Below, piece after piece: positions 15,134 to 24,390 of a stretch of 64,000 nt of DNA (position 1 is the stretch's first letter; each line of letters begins with the position of its first letter). A program made the position numbers and the translations under genes. Below the pieces are notes generated by a model, which had not been told where the DNA came from, made no database searches, and worked only from the letters and a program-made list of their open reading frames with translations. Source of the DNA: CAIVAT01 sp964525995 (GTDB lineage Bacteria; Bacteroidota; Bacteroidia; Bacteroidales; FEN-979); contig CAZGIM010000002.1 of assembly GCA_964525995.1 (NCBI GenBank), positions 186,001 through 250,000 on the forward strand, in the 5' to 3' direction.

Positions 15134-17341
15134 ATGGACAAAAAGCAGGAAGCGTTTCTTCTCGAACTGCTGAATGATTTCAAGATTGAATCTTTGGAAC
15201 ATCATCAGGCCATTGTAAATGGCTTAATCGAGCTGGAGAAAAATCCTCCTTCCGGTGACTACGAACAACTTGTCGAGACTACATTTAGGGAAGTCCACAG
15301 TCTGAAAGGCGCTGCGCGGGCCGTGAATCAGGCCGAGATCGGACGGTTCTGCCAATCCATTGAAGGAATCTTTCACGGTTTGAAACAAGGGAAGTTATCT
15401 CTGACACAAGATCATTTCGATGCACTTTATCAGGCTGTCGATGTACTTGGAGTTATGCTCAAAGAGATTGATGTAACAAACAAGAGGGTGAGCGCTACAA
15501 TGCTTAACCAACACATGAAGAGGCTCGAAAATCTGATGCTTGGTAAGCCGGCTGCTCATCCCATGGAAATACCCAAGCCTCCTCCGTTCATTCCCGGCAG
15601 CGAATCCCCGGAAATCCAATCAGGTTTAAACAAAATCCCGGAATTAACAGAAGAGCGGCATTCCGCAACCGATGAACCCACCGACGGAATAAAAAGAGCA
15701 ACATCGGTTAAAGACAGTACAAAAGATACCGTCAGAATCACCACTTCCAAGCTGCAAACCCTTCTGAGAGAAGCCGAAGAATTTATTTCGGTCAAAACAA
15801 CGCTGGGATATTATATCCGGGAAATCGAAAAAAAGCAGACCCGCGAATTTAACACCCTGATTCGGGAAATGGAACAGTTTCACCATTCCCTTTCAAGGCT
15901 GGTCGACGATCTTCTGATTGATATTAAAACGACGCTGCTCAATCCCTTTTCCACGTTGCTCGATATTGTTCCCAAGATCGTCAGGGATATGGGAAAGGAG
16001 TATAAAAAAGAGATAAACCTCACGATCAGGGGAGGTGAAATCGAAATTGACCGACGCATTCTCGAAGATCTCAAGGATCCATTGATTCACCTTATCCGTA
16101 ATTGTGTTGATCACGGACTTGAGACTTCTCAGGTCCGAAAAGCCGGAGGAAAAGATCCGAACGGATTGCTGGATATTTCGGTAAAACAGGAATCAGGAAA
16201 CAGGGTACTTCTAACCATCAGGGACGATGGCGCAGGTATTAACCGTCAGAAAGTAATCCAGGCTGCGCTCAAAAACGGATTGATCACACAGGAGCACGCC
16301 GGCAGCTTGTCGGATGCCGAAATCCTGGGATTGATCTTCCGTTCGGGAGTCTCCACCAGTCCATTTATTACCGATATTTCAGGAAGGGGTTTAGGGATGG
16401 CCATTGTGGCTGAGAAGATCTCCGGTTTAGGGGGCGAAGTGTCAGTGACTTCAAATCCGGGAAGAGGAACGACTTTCGTAATTACCCTCCCGATTACCAT
16501 TTCGAATTTCCGCGGAATTTTGGTACAGGTCAGCAATCATTCATTTATTGTACCGACGATATCTGTTGAACGGGCGATTCGTGTGACGAAAGAGGATATC
16601 CATACGGTGGAATCACGGAGCATCATCCTCCTGAACGGCGAAAGCGTACCACTGTTGCGTCTGAGTGATGTTCTGGGTATCGTTACCCACACCCCCCGGA
16701 AGAAGGAGGAAACGCCACAACCCATTATGATTCTCCAGCATGCGCGAAAACGATTGGCGCTGATGGTCGATCAGGTAAACGGTGAACAGGAAGGGATGGT
16801 TAAAGATATGGGACCTCAGTTGATCCATGTCCGTAATATCACCGGGGTTACAATTCTTGGCGGAGGTCAGGTGATCCCCATCCTGAACGTACCTGAACTG
16901 TTTGAATCTTCGATGGGCATTGCTTATACCGATGAAGTTGTCTCCGAGTCCGGTCAGCAGGAACTTTCCGACGGACACCAAAAGTACCTTTTAGTTGCCG
17001 AGGATTCCATTACGCTTCGCTCTCTTCTGCGAAACATCCTGGAATCATCGGGTTATAAGGTACGTACTGCAGTCGACGGCCTCGAAGCATTCCAGTTTTT
17101 ACAGAACGATTCGTTCGATCTGGTTGTATCTGATGTTGAGATGCCCCGGCTTAACGGCTTTGACCTGACCCTTCGGATCCGCGGGGATAAAGTTCTGTCA
17201 GAAATCCCGGTCATTCTGGTCACGGCGCTTGATTCACCTGCCGACCGGCAACGGGGCATGGAATGTGGCGCCAATGCCTATATTGTAAAGGGAAGTTTTG
17301 AGCAAAGCAACCTTCTTGAAACCATTCAACGTTTGATCTGA
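15134..17341 (+). CDS. cheA: CheA-type kinase fused to CheW and receiver domains
   Basis: Domains in order: HPt with phospho-His in REVHSLKGAARAV (about residue 55); a linker; a histidine-kinase ATPase with LIRNCVDHGLETSQVR, DDGAGI and GRGLGMAIV; a CheW-like regulatory domain (about 460-590); and a C-terminal receiver with Asp in VVSDVEMPRLNG. A TTG at 15122 overlaps the MCP stop, but ATG 15134 is the more likely start. CheA-REC fusions (as in WspE and FrzE) often use the attached receiver as output or phosphate sink. This agrees with the absence of a stand-alone CheY. Confidence 0.94.
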   Translation: MDKKQEAFLLELLNDFKIESLEHHQAIVNGLIELEKNPPSGDYEQLVETTFREVHSLKGAARAVNQAEIGRFCQSIEGIFHGLKQGKLSLTQDHFDALYQAVDVLGVMLKEIDVTNKRVSATMLNQHMKRLENLMLGKPAAHPMEIPKPPPFIPGSESPEIQSGLNKIPELTEERHSATDEPTDGIKRATSVKDSTKDTVRITTSKLQTLLREAEEFISVKTTLGYYIREIEKKQTREFNTLIREMEQFHHSLSRLVDDLLIDIKTTLLNPFSTLLDIVPKIVRDMGKEYKKEINLTIRGGEIEIDRRILEDLKDPLIHLIRNCVDHGLETSQVRKAGGKDPNGLLDISVKQESGNRVLLTIRDDGAGINRQKVIQAALKNGLITQEHAGSLSDAEILGLIFRSGVSTSPFITDISGRGLGMAIVAEKISGLGGEVSVTSNPGRGTTFVITLPITISNFRGILVQVSNHSFIVPTISVERAIRVTKEDIHTVESRSIILLNGESVPLLRLSDVLGIVTHTPRKKEETPQPIMILQHARKRLALMVDQVNGEQEGMVKDMGPQLIHVRNITGVTILGGGQVIPILNVPELFESSMGIAYTDEVVSESGQQELSDGHQKYLLVAEDSITLRSLLRNILESSGYKVRTAVDGLEAFQFLQNDSFDLVVSDVEMPRLNGFDLTLRIRGDKVLSEIPVILVTALDSPADRQRGMECGANAYIVKGSFEQSNLLETIQRLI

Positions 17342-17348
17342 ATCCAAC

Positions 17349-18461
17349 GTGACTGAAACTGAAAAAATCAGGGTATTAATCGTCGAGGATTCCCGCGTTA
17401 ATCAGGAACTCCTGAAAGGTTTGTTAACCGAGGATCCTGTCTTTGAAGTTATCGGGGTTGTTTCAAATGGGAAAGAAGCCGTTGATTTCGTTTCCCGTAA
17501 TCGTCCGGATGTGATCAGCATGGATATCATCATGCCGTTGCTTGACGGTTTGGAAGCCACCCGCCTGATCATGCATCATGACCCGGTTCCGATCGTTATC
17601 GTCAGCAGTCTCTACAATTCATCTGAAGTAAAACTCTCGTTCAATATTTTAGAGGCCGGTGCCCTGACGATCCTTCCGAGACCTTATGGACCGGGACATC
17701 CCCAATTCCAGCTGACCGCGCGGAATTACAGGCATGCCCTTCGCGTGATGTCGAAAGTCGCCGTAAAGGCTATTCCCCGTTTTGCGCCTCCCCGGTTCCG
17801 AAAGGAAACCAACGGGACCAGTGCACCGCCAAAAGCAACAGGTACAATCGTTCCGGTGCACAAGCTGAGACCGATGACAGGGAAAAATCATGAGGATTGT
17901 TATAAAATTATCGCAATAGGAGCCTCAGCAGGCGGCCCGCTGGTTGTTCAATCGATTCTTAAAAATTTACCTGCAACCTTGCCCGTTCCAATCCTGATCG
18001 TTCAGCACATCGACCAGAATTTTGCAGAAGGGTATGCCGAATGGCTCGATGCCACCTCCTCATTAAAAGTTAAAATTGCCAGGAACGGAGAGTCGTTGCT
18101 ACCTGGACATGTTTATTTGCCACCCGGCGATCAGCATCTCGGATTGTTAGGACTGAATGTCGCCGCAACCAGGAAGAGCCCTGAAGAAAAAGGACTGCGC
18201 CCCGCAGTCAGCGTACTTTTCAGGGATGTACTCCGGTTTTACGGAAAGGATTCCGTGGCGATCCTCCTCACGGGCATGGGCACCGACGGGGCTCAGGAGA
18301 TGAAATTGCTACGTGATGCGGGTGCTTTTACGATTGCTCAGGATGCACAGAGTGCGCTGGTCAACGGAATGCCCGGAGAGGCCGTGAGACTCAACGCCGC
18401 CTTCCGGATTTTAAATCCGGAAGGAATTGTAAAGGAAATAAACCGGTTGTTTAACTTGTAA
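17349..18461 (+). CDS. cheB: CheB receptor methylesterase/deamidase with receiver
   Basis: The N-terminal receiver has Asp59 in ISMDIIMPLLDG. A linker follows (about 125-180), then the methylesterase domain with nucleophile Ser193 in AIGASAGGPL, the His of IVQHIDQNFAEGY and the Asp of LLTGMGTDGAQEM. It removes methyl groups from MCPs when phosphorylated by CheA and so gives adaptation. The start codon is GTG, 7 bases after the CheA stop. The 370-residue length is normal for the family. Confidence 0.95.
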   Translation: MTETEKIRVLIVEDSRVNQELLKGLLTEDPVFEVIGVVSNGKEAVDFVSRNRPDVISMDIIMPLLDGLEATRLIMHHDPVPIVIVSSLYNSSEVKLSFNILEAGALTILPRPYGPGHPQFQLTARNYRHALRVMSKVAVKAIPRFAPPRFRKETNGTSAPPKATGTIVPVHKLRPMTGKNHEDCYKIIAIGASAGGPLVVQSILKNLPATLPVPILIVQHIDQNFAEGYAEWLDATSSLKVKIARNGESLLPGHVYLPPGDQHLGLLGLNVAATRKSPEEKGLRPAVSVLFRDVLRFYGKDSVAILLTGMGTDGAQEMKLLRDAGAFTIAQDAQSALVNGMPGEAVRLNAAFRILNPEGIVKEINRLFNL

Positions 18462-18471
18462 AAATCTCGTT

Positions 18472-19725
18472 ATGATTACCTCCTATCAACTGACATTGGG
18501 AACAGGCTATATCATGGCCGTCGAGGATTCCCTGGTTCAGGCGAAGAAATTACGGCACTTCCTCGATGAAAAAAATATAAACAATGCATTTTTTACCAAT
18601 GCAAAGGATGCCCTGGCCGCTGCGCATGACCGTCCTCCTTTACTGATCATCAGCGACATCGTTATGCCCGGGATGGATGGATATGAGTTTTGTGCCAAGA
18701 TCAAAGAAGATCCGGTGCTGAAAGACATCCCGGTGATTTTGCTGACCTCTCTCAGGGATCCGCTCGACATAATCAAAGGATTACAGGCAGGGGCCGACAA
18801 CTTCATCACCAAACCCTATGAAGAAGAATACCTTCTGTCGAGGATCCATTATCTCCTGGCTAATCGCGATATGAAGCGATCCGGTGGCGCTGATCTGATG
18901 ATCGAAATCATGTTCAGAGGTAACAAGTATCAGATCAATTCGGAAAAGAAACAAATTCTCGATTTGCTGTTGTCGGTGTATGAGGCTGCCGTGCAACGAA
19001 ATGACCAACTGATTTCTACACAGATAGAGCTCGAAACCTCCAATGAGAACCTGGTACGGGCAAACCAGGAGCTTGAAGCATTTTCCTACACGGTTTCACA
19101 CGATTTGCGCTCACCGCTGAATGTGGTCAGCGGTTATGTGCAAATCCTGCAATCCGATTATGCCGAAGTCTTAAACCAGGAAGCCATGGAATTCCTCGAC
19201 CGGATCCTTCAGGCTTCCTTCTCGATGTCCCGGCTGATTGATGATCTGCTTCAATTTTCCAGGTCGGGAAGGCTCGAGATCAAGACGGAACAGATTGACT
19301 TTACCCTATTAGCCCATGAGGTCATGAATGATATCCAGCAACGTGATCCTTCACGGAAAATTACTCTGTACATCCAGGACGGGATGCAGGTTGTCGCCGA
19401 TCGGGCATTGATGCGTGTGGTACTCGATAATCTACTGGGAAATGCCTGGAAATATACCGGTAAAGTCCCGAATCCCGTGATTTCATTAGGACAAATGGAG
19501 ACCACAACCAAAAAGATATTTTACGTGCGCGATAACGGAGCCGGGTTCGACAGCTCCCGGGCCGAAAAATTATTTAATCCCTTTCAGAGATTCCACACCA
19601 ACCAGGAGTTTCAGGGTACCGGCGTGGGATTGGCTACGGTAAGAAGGATTCTGGAACGTCACGGCGGCCGGATCTGGGCCGAATCCAAACCCGGCGAAGG
19701 AGCTGCATTTTATTTTACGATCTAA
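18472..19725 (+). CDS. Receiver-histidine kinase output protein (REC-HisKA-HATPase)
   Basis: The N-terminal receiver has Asp62 in IISDIVMPGMDGYEF and Lys in TKPYEEEY. A coiled linker (about 165-205) leads to HisKA with His210 in SYTVSHDLRSPLNV. The HATPase has LLGNAWKYTG, DNGAGFD and GTGVGLATV. There is no membrane segment. It is the last gene of the chemosensory operon, in the place where Wsp systems encode the receiver-diguanylate cyclase WspR. CheA would phosphorylate its receiver and so control a second kinase, passing the signal to an unknown response regulator. It ends 51 bases before the convergent lipoprotein gene. Confidence 0.92.
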   Translation: MITSYQLTLGTGYIMAVEDSLVQAKKLRHFLDEKNINNAFFTNAKDALAAAHDRPPLLIISDIVMPGMDGYEFCAKIKEDPVLKDIPVILLTSLRDPLDIIKGLQAGADNFITKPYEEEYLLSRIHYLLANRDMKRSGGADLMIEIMFRGNKYQINSEKKQILDLLLSVYEAAVQRNDQLISTQIELETSNENLVRANQELEAFSYTVSHDLRSPLNVVSGYVQILQSDYAEVLNQEAMEFLDRILQASFSMSRLIDDLLQFSRSGRLEIKTEQIDFTLLAHEVMNDIQQRDPSRKITLYIQDGMQVVADRALMRVVLDNLLGNAWKYTGKVPNPVISLGQMETTTKKIFYVRDNGAGFDSSRAEKLFNPFQRFHTNQEFQGTGVGLATVRRILERHGGRIWAESKPGEGAAFYFTI

Positions 19726-19776
19726 ACGAATATTCTTGCTGACTGCGCACAATTTCACCAAATCCTGCTCGCCCGA

Positions 19777-20487
19777 TTAATCTGATATTTTTCGCATCGT
19801 CAACCGGAGTCCGATAAACCGGTTTTCGAGGATAATTTTTTTAGGAGCGCCTGACTGGTACTCCCGGAAATCAATATGCACCGGATTAGCAACATTCGAT
19901 TTTCCTGAAAGCGACAATAATGTATCACCTGCATGGTTCCGGGTTTGCCAAAGCTGAAGGTTACCCTCCTTAATCATAACAACCTGATGTCCTGTACGGG
20001 TCTGAAGGTAGATTTGTGATGGCCGGGCAGCGTAAAGATCCAGTAATACTCTAAGATCATTCATTAGAATGTTCTGTAAAGCCTTCCGGTTCAGTGATTC
20101 AAAACATTGGATTACCCGGTAGCTATTAGCTGAAACCTCCAGATCAAAAAAGGTCAGTCCGATCTCATTGGCAAAAACGACCCGGTAAGTTCTTTCTGAC
20201 ACGGCTCTCATACCGGGTTCATCAACTACCGAATCCATGCGCTTGATCAGCAACAGCCCTGAAAGCTCCCGGTTTTTAATATTCATTGTAGCTTTATACA
20301 AACCTTTATCAAAACTCAGGAAGGGCGCTGAAGTCGGCGCCGGATTGATCGCATCCGTGTTCGCCCCCACCACTGTATTTACATGAGGTGAACCGGCTAC
20401 GCGTGAAAGGTCGGGAGGTTTGACCGAAATACAGCCAACCAGGAGGAATGCAACAAACAGGTTAACGAATTTGAAATTTCTCATCAT
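19777..20487 (-). CDS. Outer-membrane-type lipoprotein of the polyene cluster
   Basis: A signal peptide with lipobox (FLLVGC) near the N-terminus, followed by a Pro/Ala/Thr-rich stretch and a beta-rich domain (about 60-235). Weakly resembles the DUF3261-type lipoproteins found in aryl-polyene loci, but the family is not certain. ATG 20487 or 20484 is preferred to 20499 because it gives a standard lipoprotein signal. It overlaps the end of the LolA-like gene by about 23-26 bases. It is the last gene of the cluster and probably anchors or receives the product or its carrier at the outer membrane. Confidence 0.75.
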   Translation of the reverse strand: MMRNFKFVNLFVAFLLVGCISVKPPDLSRVAGSPHVNTVVGANTDAINPAPTSAPFLSFDKGLYKATMNIKNRELSGLLLIKRMDSVVDEPGMRAVSERTYRVVFANEIGLTFFDLEVSANSYRVIQCFESLNRKALQNILMNDLRVLLDLYAARPSQIYLQTRTGHQVVMIKEGNLQLWQTRNHAGDTLLSLSGKSNVANPVHIDFREYQSGAPKKIILENRFIGLRLTMRKISD

Positions 20488-21097
20488 CGACCGGCACATT
20501 CATTTTTTTATTGGTAAAGGTGATGACAGTCTGGTCATCACCCGCTTCCAGCATCTCCACCCGCGACACAGAGTAATCGGTTTTGTCGAAACTGATAATG
20601 ATTGCGGGCAACGATTTTTTGAGCTTTTGATTGAGGGTCTGCAATCGCACAAGGTATGCATCCCGGCTTTGATAAAAAGCAGGTTTGAAATTCACTTCGT
20701 CGTATAACAGGGTTCCTTGTATGCTGCCCAGGATCACACGGTTGATCTCGAGGAAGAGCTGATTCGTTTTCAGATCAAACCGGTTAATTTTATCCTCGTC
20801 TTTGATGGCAATGCGATCATCGCGGATGATGATCAAATAAGAATAGGGTGAAAGATATTCCCAGCGAAGACTTTTCTCTTTTTTGAAATAGAATTTTCCC
20901 TTTGAGATGAGGTTCTCCTTCAACATTTTCATCTCTTTTACCTGAATGAAATCGCTGATGATAGTTTTCGTGGATCCCGCGACTTCCTTCACATTTGTTC
21001 GGAGTGATTCGATGGCAGAAGCTTCCATCCTGACCTGCTGGGCAGTAATGGTTTGTGCCAGGAGAATAAATATAATTAAGATAATTGATTTAGACAT
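20462..21097 (-). CDS. LolA-like outer membrane lipoprotein carrier protein
   Basis: A periplasmic protein of 211 residues with an N-terminal signal peptide (IILIIFILLAQTITAQ). The LolA-type beta half-barrel is suggested by GKFYFKKEKSLRWEYLSPY, YLIIIRDDRIAIKDED and the closing QTVITFTNKKMN. LolA chaperones hydrophobic acyl-modified cargo across the periplasm. LolA-like proteins are regular members of aryl-polyene/flexirubin loci, where the cargo is presumed to be the lipid product. It overlaps the deacetylase gene by 8 bases. Confidence 0.88.
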   Translation of the reverse strand: MSKSIILIIFILLAQTITAQQVRMEASAIESLRTNVKEVAGSTKTIISDFIQVKEMKMLKENLISKGKFYFKKEKSLRWEYLSPYSYLIIIRDDRIAIKDEDKINRFDLKTNQLFLEINRVILGSIQGTLLYDEVNFKPAFYQSRDAYLVRLQTLNQKLKKSLPAIIISFDKTDYSVSRVEMLEAGDDQTVITFTNKKMNVPVDDEKFQIR

Positions 21098-21890
21098 ACG
21101 CGGGTTGATGGATCAGTTCATGAAGTGGTTTGATTTCAAATCCTTGTTCTGAAATGTTTCGGATCAATGCATCAAGATGATTTTGCACAAAAACGGTCCG
21201 GTCGTGTAACAGGATGATGGAACCGGGTTCCAGTTTTAGGATCAGCTTCTTCATGATGTTTACAGAATCATCCAAAACAGTATCGTAAGATCGCAGACTC
21301 CAGCAAACCGGTATTAACTCCAGCGATCTGACGGCGCGGCTTAACATGGGATTCATTACTCCGTATGGTGGCCTGAAATAAAGCGGTGTCTTTCCGGTAC
21401 ACAAATGAATAAGATCTTTGGTTTTTCGCAACTCGCCGACCATTCGTCGGGTCGAAAAGAGATCGAACCAGCCAGAGTGGCTGAAAGAGTGATTTCCGAT
21501 GGTATGACCTTCCCGGTCGATCATTTTTACCAGTTCCGGATGTTTCTCTGTTTTTAAACCCGTGATAAAAAATGTTGCGGTGACTCCATGATTCTTCAAT
21601 ACTTCCAAAACCTTTCCGGTGAATTCAGGATCCGGCCCATCGTCAAAGGTTAGTGAAATCCATTTTTTATCAACCGTTCCTTTGCAGATGATCTTGTGGT
21701 GGAATCCGGAGCAGGGGAAAAAGGATAACAGGAATGAGATGCTGAAATAAAGAAAGAGCAGAAGAGCATAAGTCAGGAGTTTATGGGTATAAAGAAATGT
21801 TACACCGTCGCCGTATCCTGAGATGTAATACAGATTCAATCCTAAGAGGAGCATGAAGAAAAGCAACGTAAATCGTTTGAAGTTCAGCAT
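21090..21890 (-). CDS. Polysaccharide deacetylase (NodB-type) family protein
   Basis: Two N-terminal membrane segments (about residues 5-27 and 35-60) anchor a NodB-homology domain. The metal-site motifs SLTFDDGPDPEFTG and IGNHSFSHSGW are intact, and YFRPPYGVMNP and ILLHDR near the C-terminus are also typical. Such enzymes deacetylate N-acetyl sugars or related amides at the cell surface. In this cluster it may prepare the acceptor or trim the head group of the acyl product; this is inference. It starts 1 base before the KS-like gene ends, a tight operon link. Confidence 0.9.
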   Translation of the reverse strand: MLNFKRFTLLFFMLLLGLNLYYISGYGDGVTFLYTHKLLTYALLLFLYFSISFLLSFFPCSGFHHKIICKGTVDKKWISLTFDDGPDPEFTGKVLEVLKNHGVTATFFITGLKTEKHPELVKMIDREGHTIGNHSFSHSGWFDLFSTRRMVGELRKTKDLIHLCTGKTPLYFRPPYGVMNPMLSRAVRSLELIPVCWSLRSYDTVLDDSVNIMKKLILKLEPGSIILLHDRTVFVQNHLDALIRNISEQGFEIKPLHELIHQPAYV

Positions 21891-22988
21891 TTACGGGGCG
21901 CTAAGAAGAATAAACGCGTGATTGATATTCAGGTAATGATTGTAAATCACGACATTCCTGATAACGGCGGGGTGGGGTGAAAGCAGGGCGAATCCGGGTA
22001 TCGATTGCCAGTGGATGATCCGGGCTGCAAACCAGGTTGCAAAGGCAGTAGAGGTATGATATTCACCGCAAAGATGTTTGTAATAGGCGAGAGCAGAACC
22101 GGGCAGCGTGGTTCCGATCACACTCCTGTAAATGGCGTCGGAGGCAGGATCGCCGTTAAAACCGGCAATAACCAGGTCGATATCATCGGGAACGAGACCG
22201 TTTTCTGACAGCATCTGCGACAGCCGTTTCCCGACTATCTCTGCTGATCCAGGGTTCAAAAGGGTACATACATCCTGTAACGTGGCATAAGACCCGGGGT
22301 TCCGTTTATTTTGCAGAAATAAGAACGAAGCCCCTTCACCTGCTATCGACCCACGCTGCCGGTCTGTAAGTAAAAGGTCATTCCTTACCGGTTTCCGTTT
22401 CCAGTGTCCCATCCGGTCTGTGATGGTAAAGTAGGAGGGAGTCAGCTCATCGGTGCCTCCGGTCAGAACGTTTGACAACGTTTCTGCCCGAATCTGGACC
22501 ATCGCATCAAGCAAGGCGCTTTCAAATGAAAATCCCCGGTGAACATAAGTAAAGTTGTAACCGTGGCATTTCAAAAGCAGGGCAATCTGGCCGGCGACGG
22601 TATTATGGGTTGACTGGATAAATGAAGTAGGGGTCAGAAATTCTTCCTTGTTCCGGATCATGGTAGCCAGAAACTTCTCGGTGTCCTCCATGCATCCAAG
22701 GCCGGTACCGGTAATAATAGCTTCCGGCACGATCTCCTGGCCGGCTTCCAGGTTGGCTAATTTTCCTGCATCCCTGAGGCAAAGGCGGGCGGCGGTAATT
22801 CCCATTTTGATGATCCTTCCCATCCGGCGAATCTGGTCGGGAGGAATGAACTCCTTATAACCCGGATCAGGACAGCGTAATTGATTTCCCTCGTAAGTTT
22901 TGAATTCAAAGGGTTCCTGACCGGGTCCGGAAGTCGGCTGGGGTGAAACGGCGCCCAACCCGTTAATGAAAATCTTTTGTTTTATCAA
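21891..22988 (-). CDS. Ketosynthase-like chain-length-factor-type protein, copy 1
   Basis: A thiolase fold of 365 residues, but the active-site Cys is missing: the usual TACAS-type loop reads YVHRGFSFESALLDAM. The first catalytic His motif (HGTGT) reads AGFNGDPASD. It is therefore a non-catalytic partner like the chain-length factor of type II polyketide and aryl-polyene synthases, and would pair with the adjacent intact KS at 23051. The start appears to be TTG at 22988; the protein opens FINGLGAVSPQP like its paralogue. It is clearly a paralogue of 24391-25452. Confidence 0.87.
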   Translation of the reverse strand: MIKQKIFINGLGAVSPQPTSGPGQEPFEFKTYEGNQLRCPDPGYKEFIPPDQIRRMGRIIKMGITAARLCLRDAGKLANLEAGQEIVPEAIITGTGLGCMEDTEKFLATMIRNKEEFLTPTSFIQSTHNTVAGQIALLLKCHGYNFTYVHRGFSFESALLDAMVQIRAETLSNVLTGGTDELTPSYFTITDRMGHWKRKPVRNDLLLTDRQRGSIAGEGASFLFLQNKRNPGSYATLQDVCTLLNPGSAEIVGKRLSQMLSENGLVPDDIDLVIAGFNGDPASDAIYRSVIGTTLPGSALAYYKHLCGEYHTSTAFATWFAARIIHWQSIPGFALLSPHPAVIRNVVIYNHYLNINHAFILLSAP

Positions 22989-23050
22989 TACAACATGTTT
23001 TAGAATAAAATCGGGTGTTTATCCGGAAGCATTTTAAACATTGAATCCAA

Positions 23051-24304
23051 TTATCGTACGGAGGATATAATGATGCTGGAATTATTACCGCCAAATCCGA
23101 ACGAGTTCGACAAAACATGACGGAGGGTCATACCGCTCATCATTTCTGTAACCGGTTGAATATGGAGCTCTTTCATGGGTGTCGAAAAATTGAGATTGGG
23201 GAAAACAGAATGATCTTGCAGTGAAAGAACGGAAATCACCGCTTCCATCGCTCCTGCCGCACCCAGGGTATGTCCTGTATAGGCTTTTGTCGAGCTGAAC
23301 GGCGGAACACACTCCTCGAAAACCCGCTCCATCGCAATACCCTCCGAAAGGTCGTTGTTCTGGGTCCCGGTTCCGTGAACATTTATATAATCGATCGCTC
23401 CGGGTTTCATTCCGCTTAGGGCAAGGGCTTTGGTCATGGCTAAAAACGCCCCCTTCCCGTCGGGTGATGAAGCTGTTTGGTGATAGGCATCATTGGCATT
23501 TCCATATCCCGAAATCTCTGCCAAAGGTGTTTTCCCAAACCGGTTGACCGCTTCCTCTGATTCCAGTACCAAAAAAGCTGCTCCTTCACCAAGTGTCAGG
23601 CCTGCACGGTTTTCATCAAAGGGTCTGCATCCTTTTTTATCCAGAATCATCAGGGTATTAAATCCATTCAGGGTAAATTTTGTCAAGGAATCGGCACCGC
23701 CAACGATCACCCGTTCGAGGAGCCCTGCTTTGATCAGGTTGGAACCATGCATGATGGCATTGACCGAGGAAGAACACGCTGTGCTGATGGTGGTGACAAG
23801 TCCGCTGATTCCAAGGTCGGCTGCAATCCGTTCGGTTGCATCGGCACAATCATGGTTCACCACATCCATCAGTTTTCCCCTGCGGTTATCCGCGATAAAG
23901 GAGGAATAAAACTGCTCACTCCGGTCCATTCCACCGACCGTACTGGCCGACACCAGGCCGGTGCTGACTTCGTCGATATCGGTTATGCCTGAGTTTGTTA
24001 CCGCTTCGCGGGCAGCTATTATACCTAAAAGAGCGGTGCGCGTATAGCGTGGCGATCCGGAAGCGCCGATTCTGTTTAAAAGAACTGAGGTCGGTTGTTT
24101 TACTTCAGCGATTGGCAACACACCCTGGTGGATCGACTTTAATTGTGTGATCGGACCGATCCCGCTTCGGCGATCCTTTAACGCCTCAAGGCATTCGCTG
24201 GTGTTGGCCCCGATGGCGCTGATCATTCCGATCCCGGTGACATATACTTTTCTCAATATCAGATTTATGCGGTTCAAATCAGATTTCCATACTTCCGGCC
24301 TCAT
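23051..24304 (-). CDS. Beta-ketoacyl-ACP synthase (KAS II-type), paired copy 1
   Basis: An intact condensing enzyme. The Cys is in TISTACSSSVNAIMHG, the first His in NVHGTGTQNND and the second in KAYTGHTLGAAGAME. It extends the ACP-bound chain with malonyl-ACP. Its paralogue at 25471 starts MTRRIYVTGYG; by alignment TTG 24256 (giving RKVYVTGIG) is a better start than ATG 24304. It is followed 62 bases later by the Cys-less partner gene, so it forms one KS/CLF pair of two in the cluster. Confidence 0.93.
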   Translation of the reverse strand: MRPEVWKSDLNRINLILRKVYVTGIGMISAIGANTSECLEALKDRRSGIGPITQLKSIHQGVLPIAEVKQPTSVLLNRIGASGSPRYTRTALLGIIAAREAVTNSGITDIDEVSTGLVSASTVGGMDRSEQFYSSFIADNRRGKLMDVVNHDCADATERIAADLGISGLVTTISTACSSSVNAIMHGSNLIKAGLLERVIVGGADSLTKFTLNGFNTLMILDKKGCRPFDENRAGLTLGEGAAFLVLESEEAVNRFGKTPLAEISGYGNANDAYHQTASSPDGKGAFLAMTKALALSGMKPGAIDYINVHGTGTQNNDLSEGIAMERVFEECVPPFSSTKAYTGHTLGAAGAMEAVISVLSLQDHSVFPNLNFSTPMKELHIQPVTEMMSGMTLRHVLSNSFGFGGNNSSIIISSVR

Positions 24305-24349
24305 TCAGCCGGCAAAACCCGTCATGGGTTTATGCAATTCAAACCAATG

Positions 24350-24357
24350 CAAAATTA
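24350..24357 (-). promoter_or_regulatory. Possible internal promoter between the two KS/CLF pairs
   Basis: TAATTTTG on the minus strand fits TAnnTTTG within the 86-bp gap before the 23051-24304 ketosynthase. The nearest TTTG upstream is at a spacing of about 12, shorter than usual, so this is weak. Confidence 0.3.
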
Positions 24358-24390
24358 GTGGTTTTGAATCAAACACCATGCATTTAGGGA

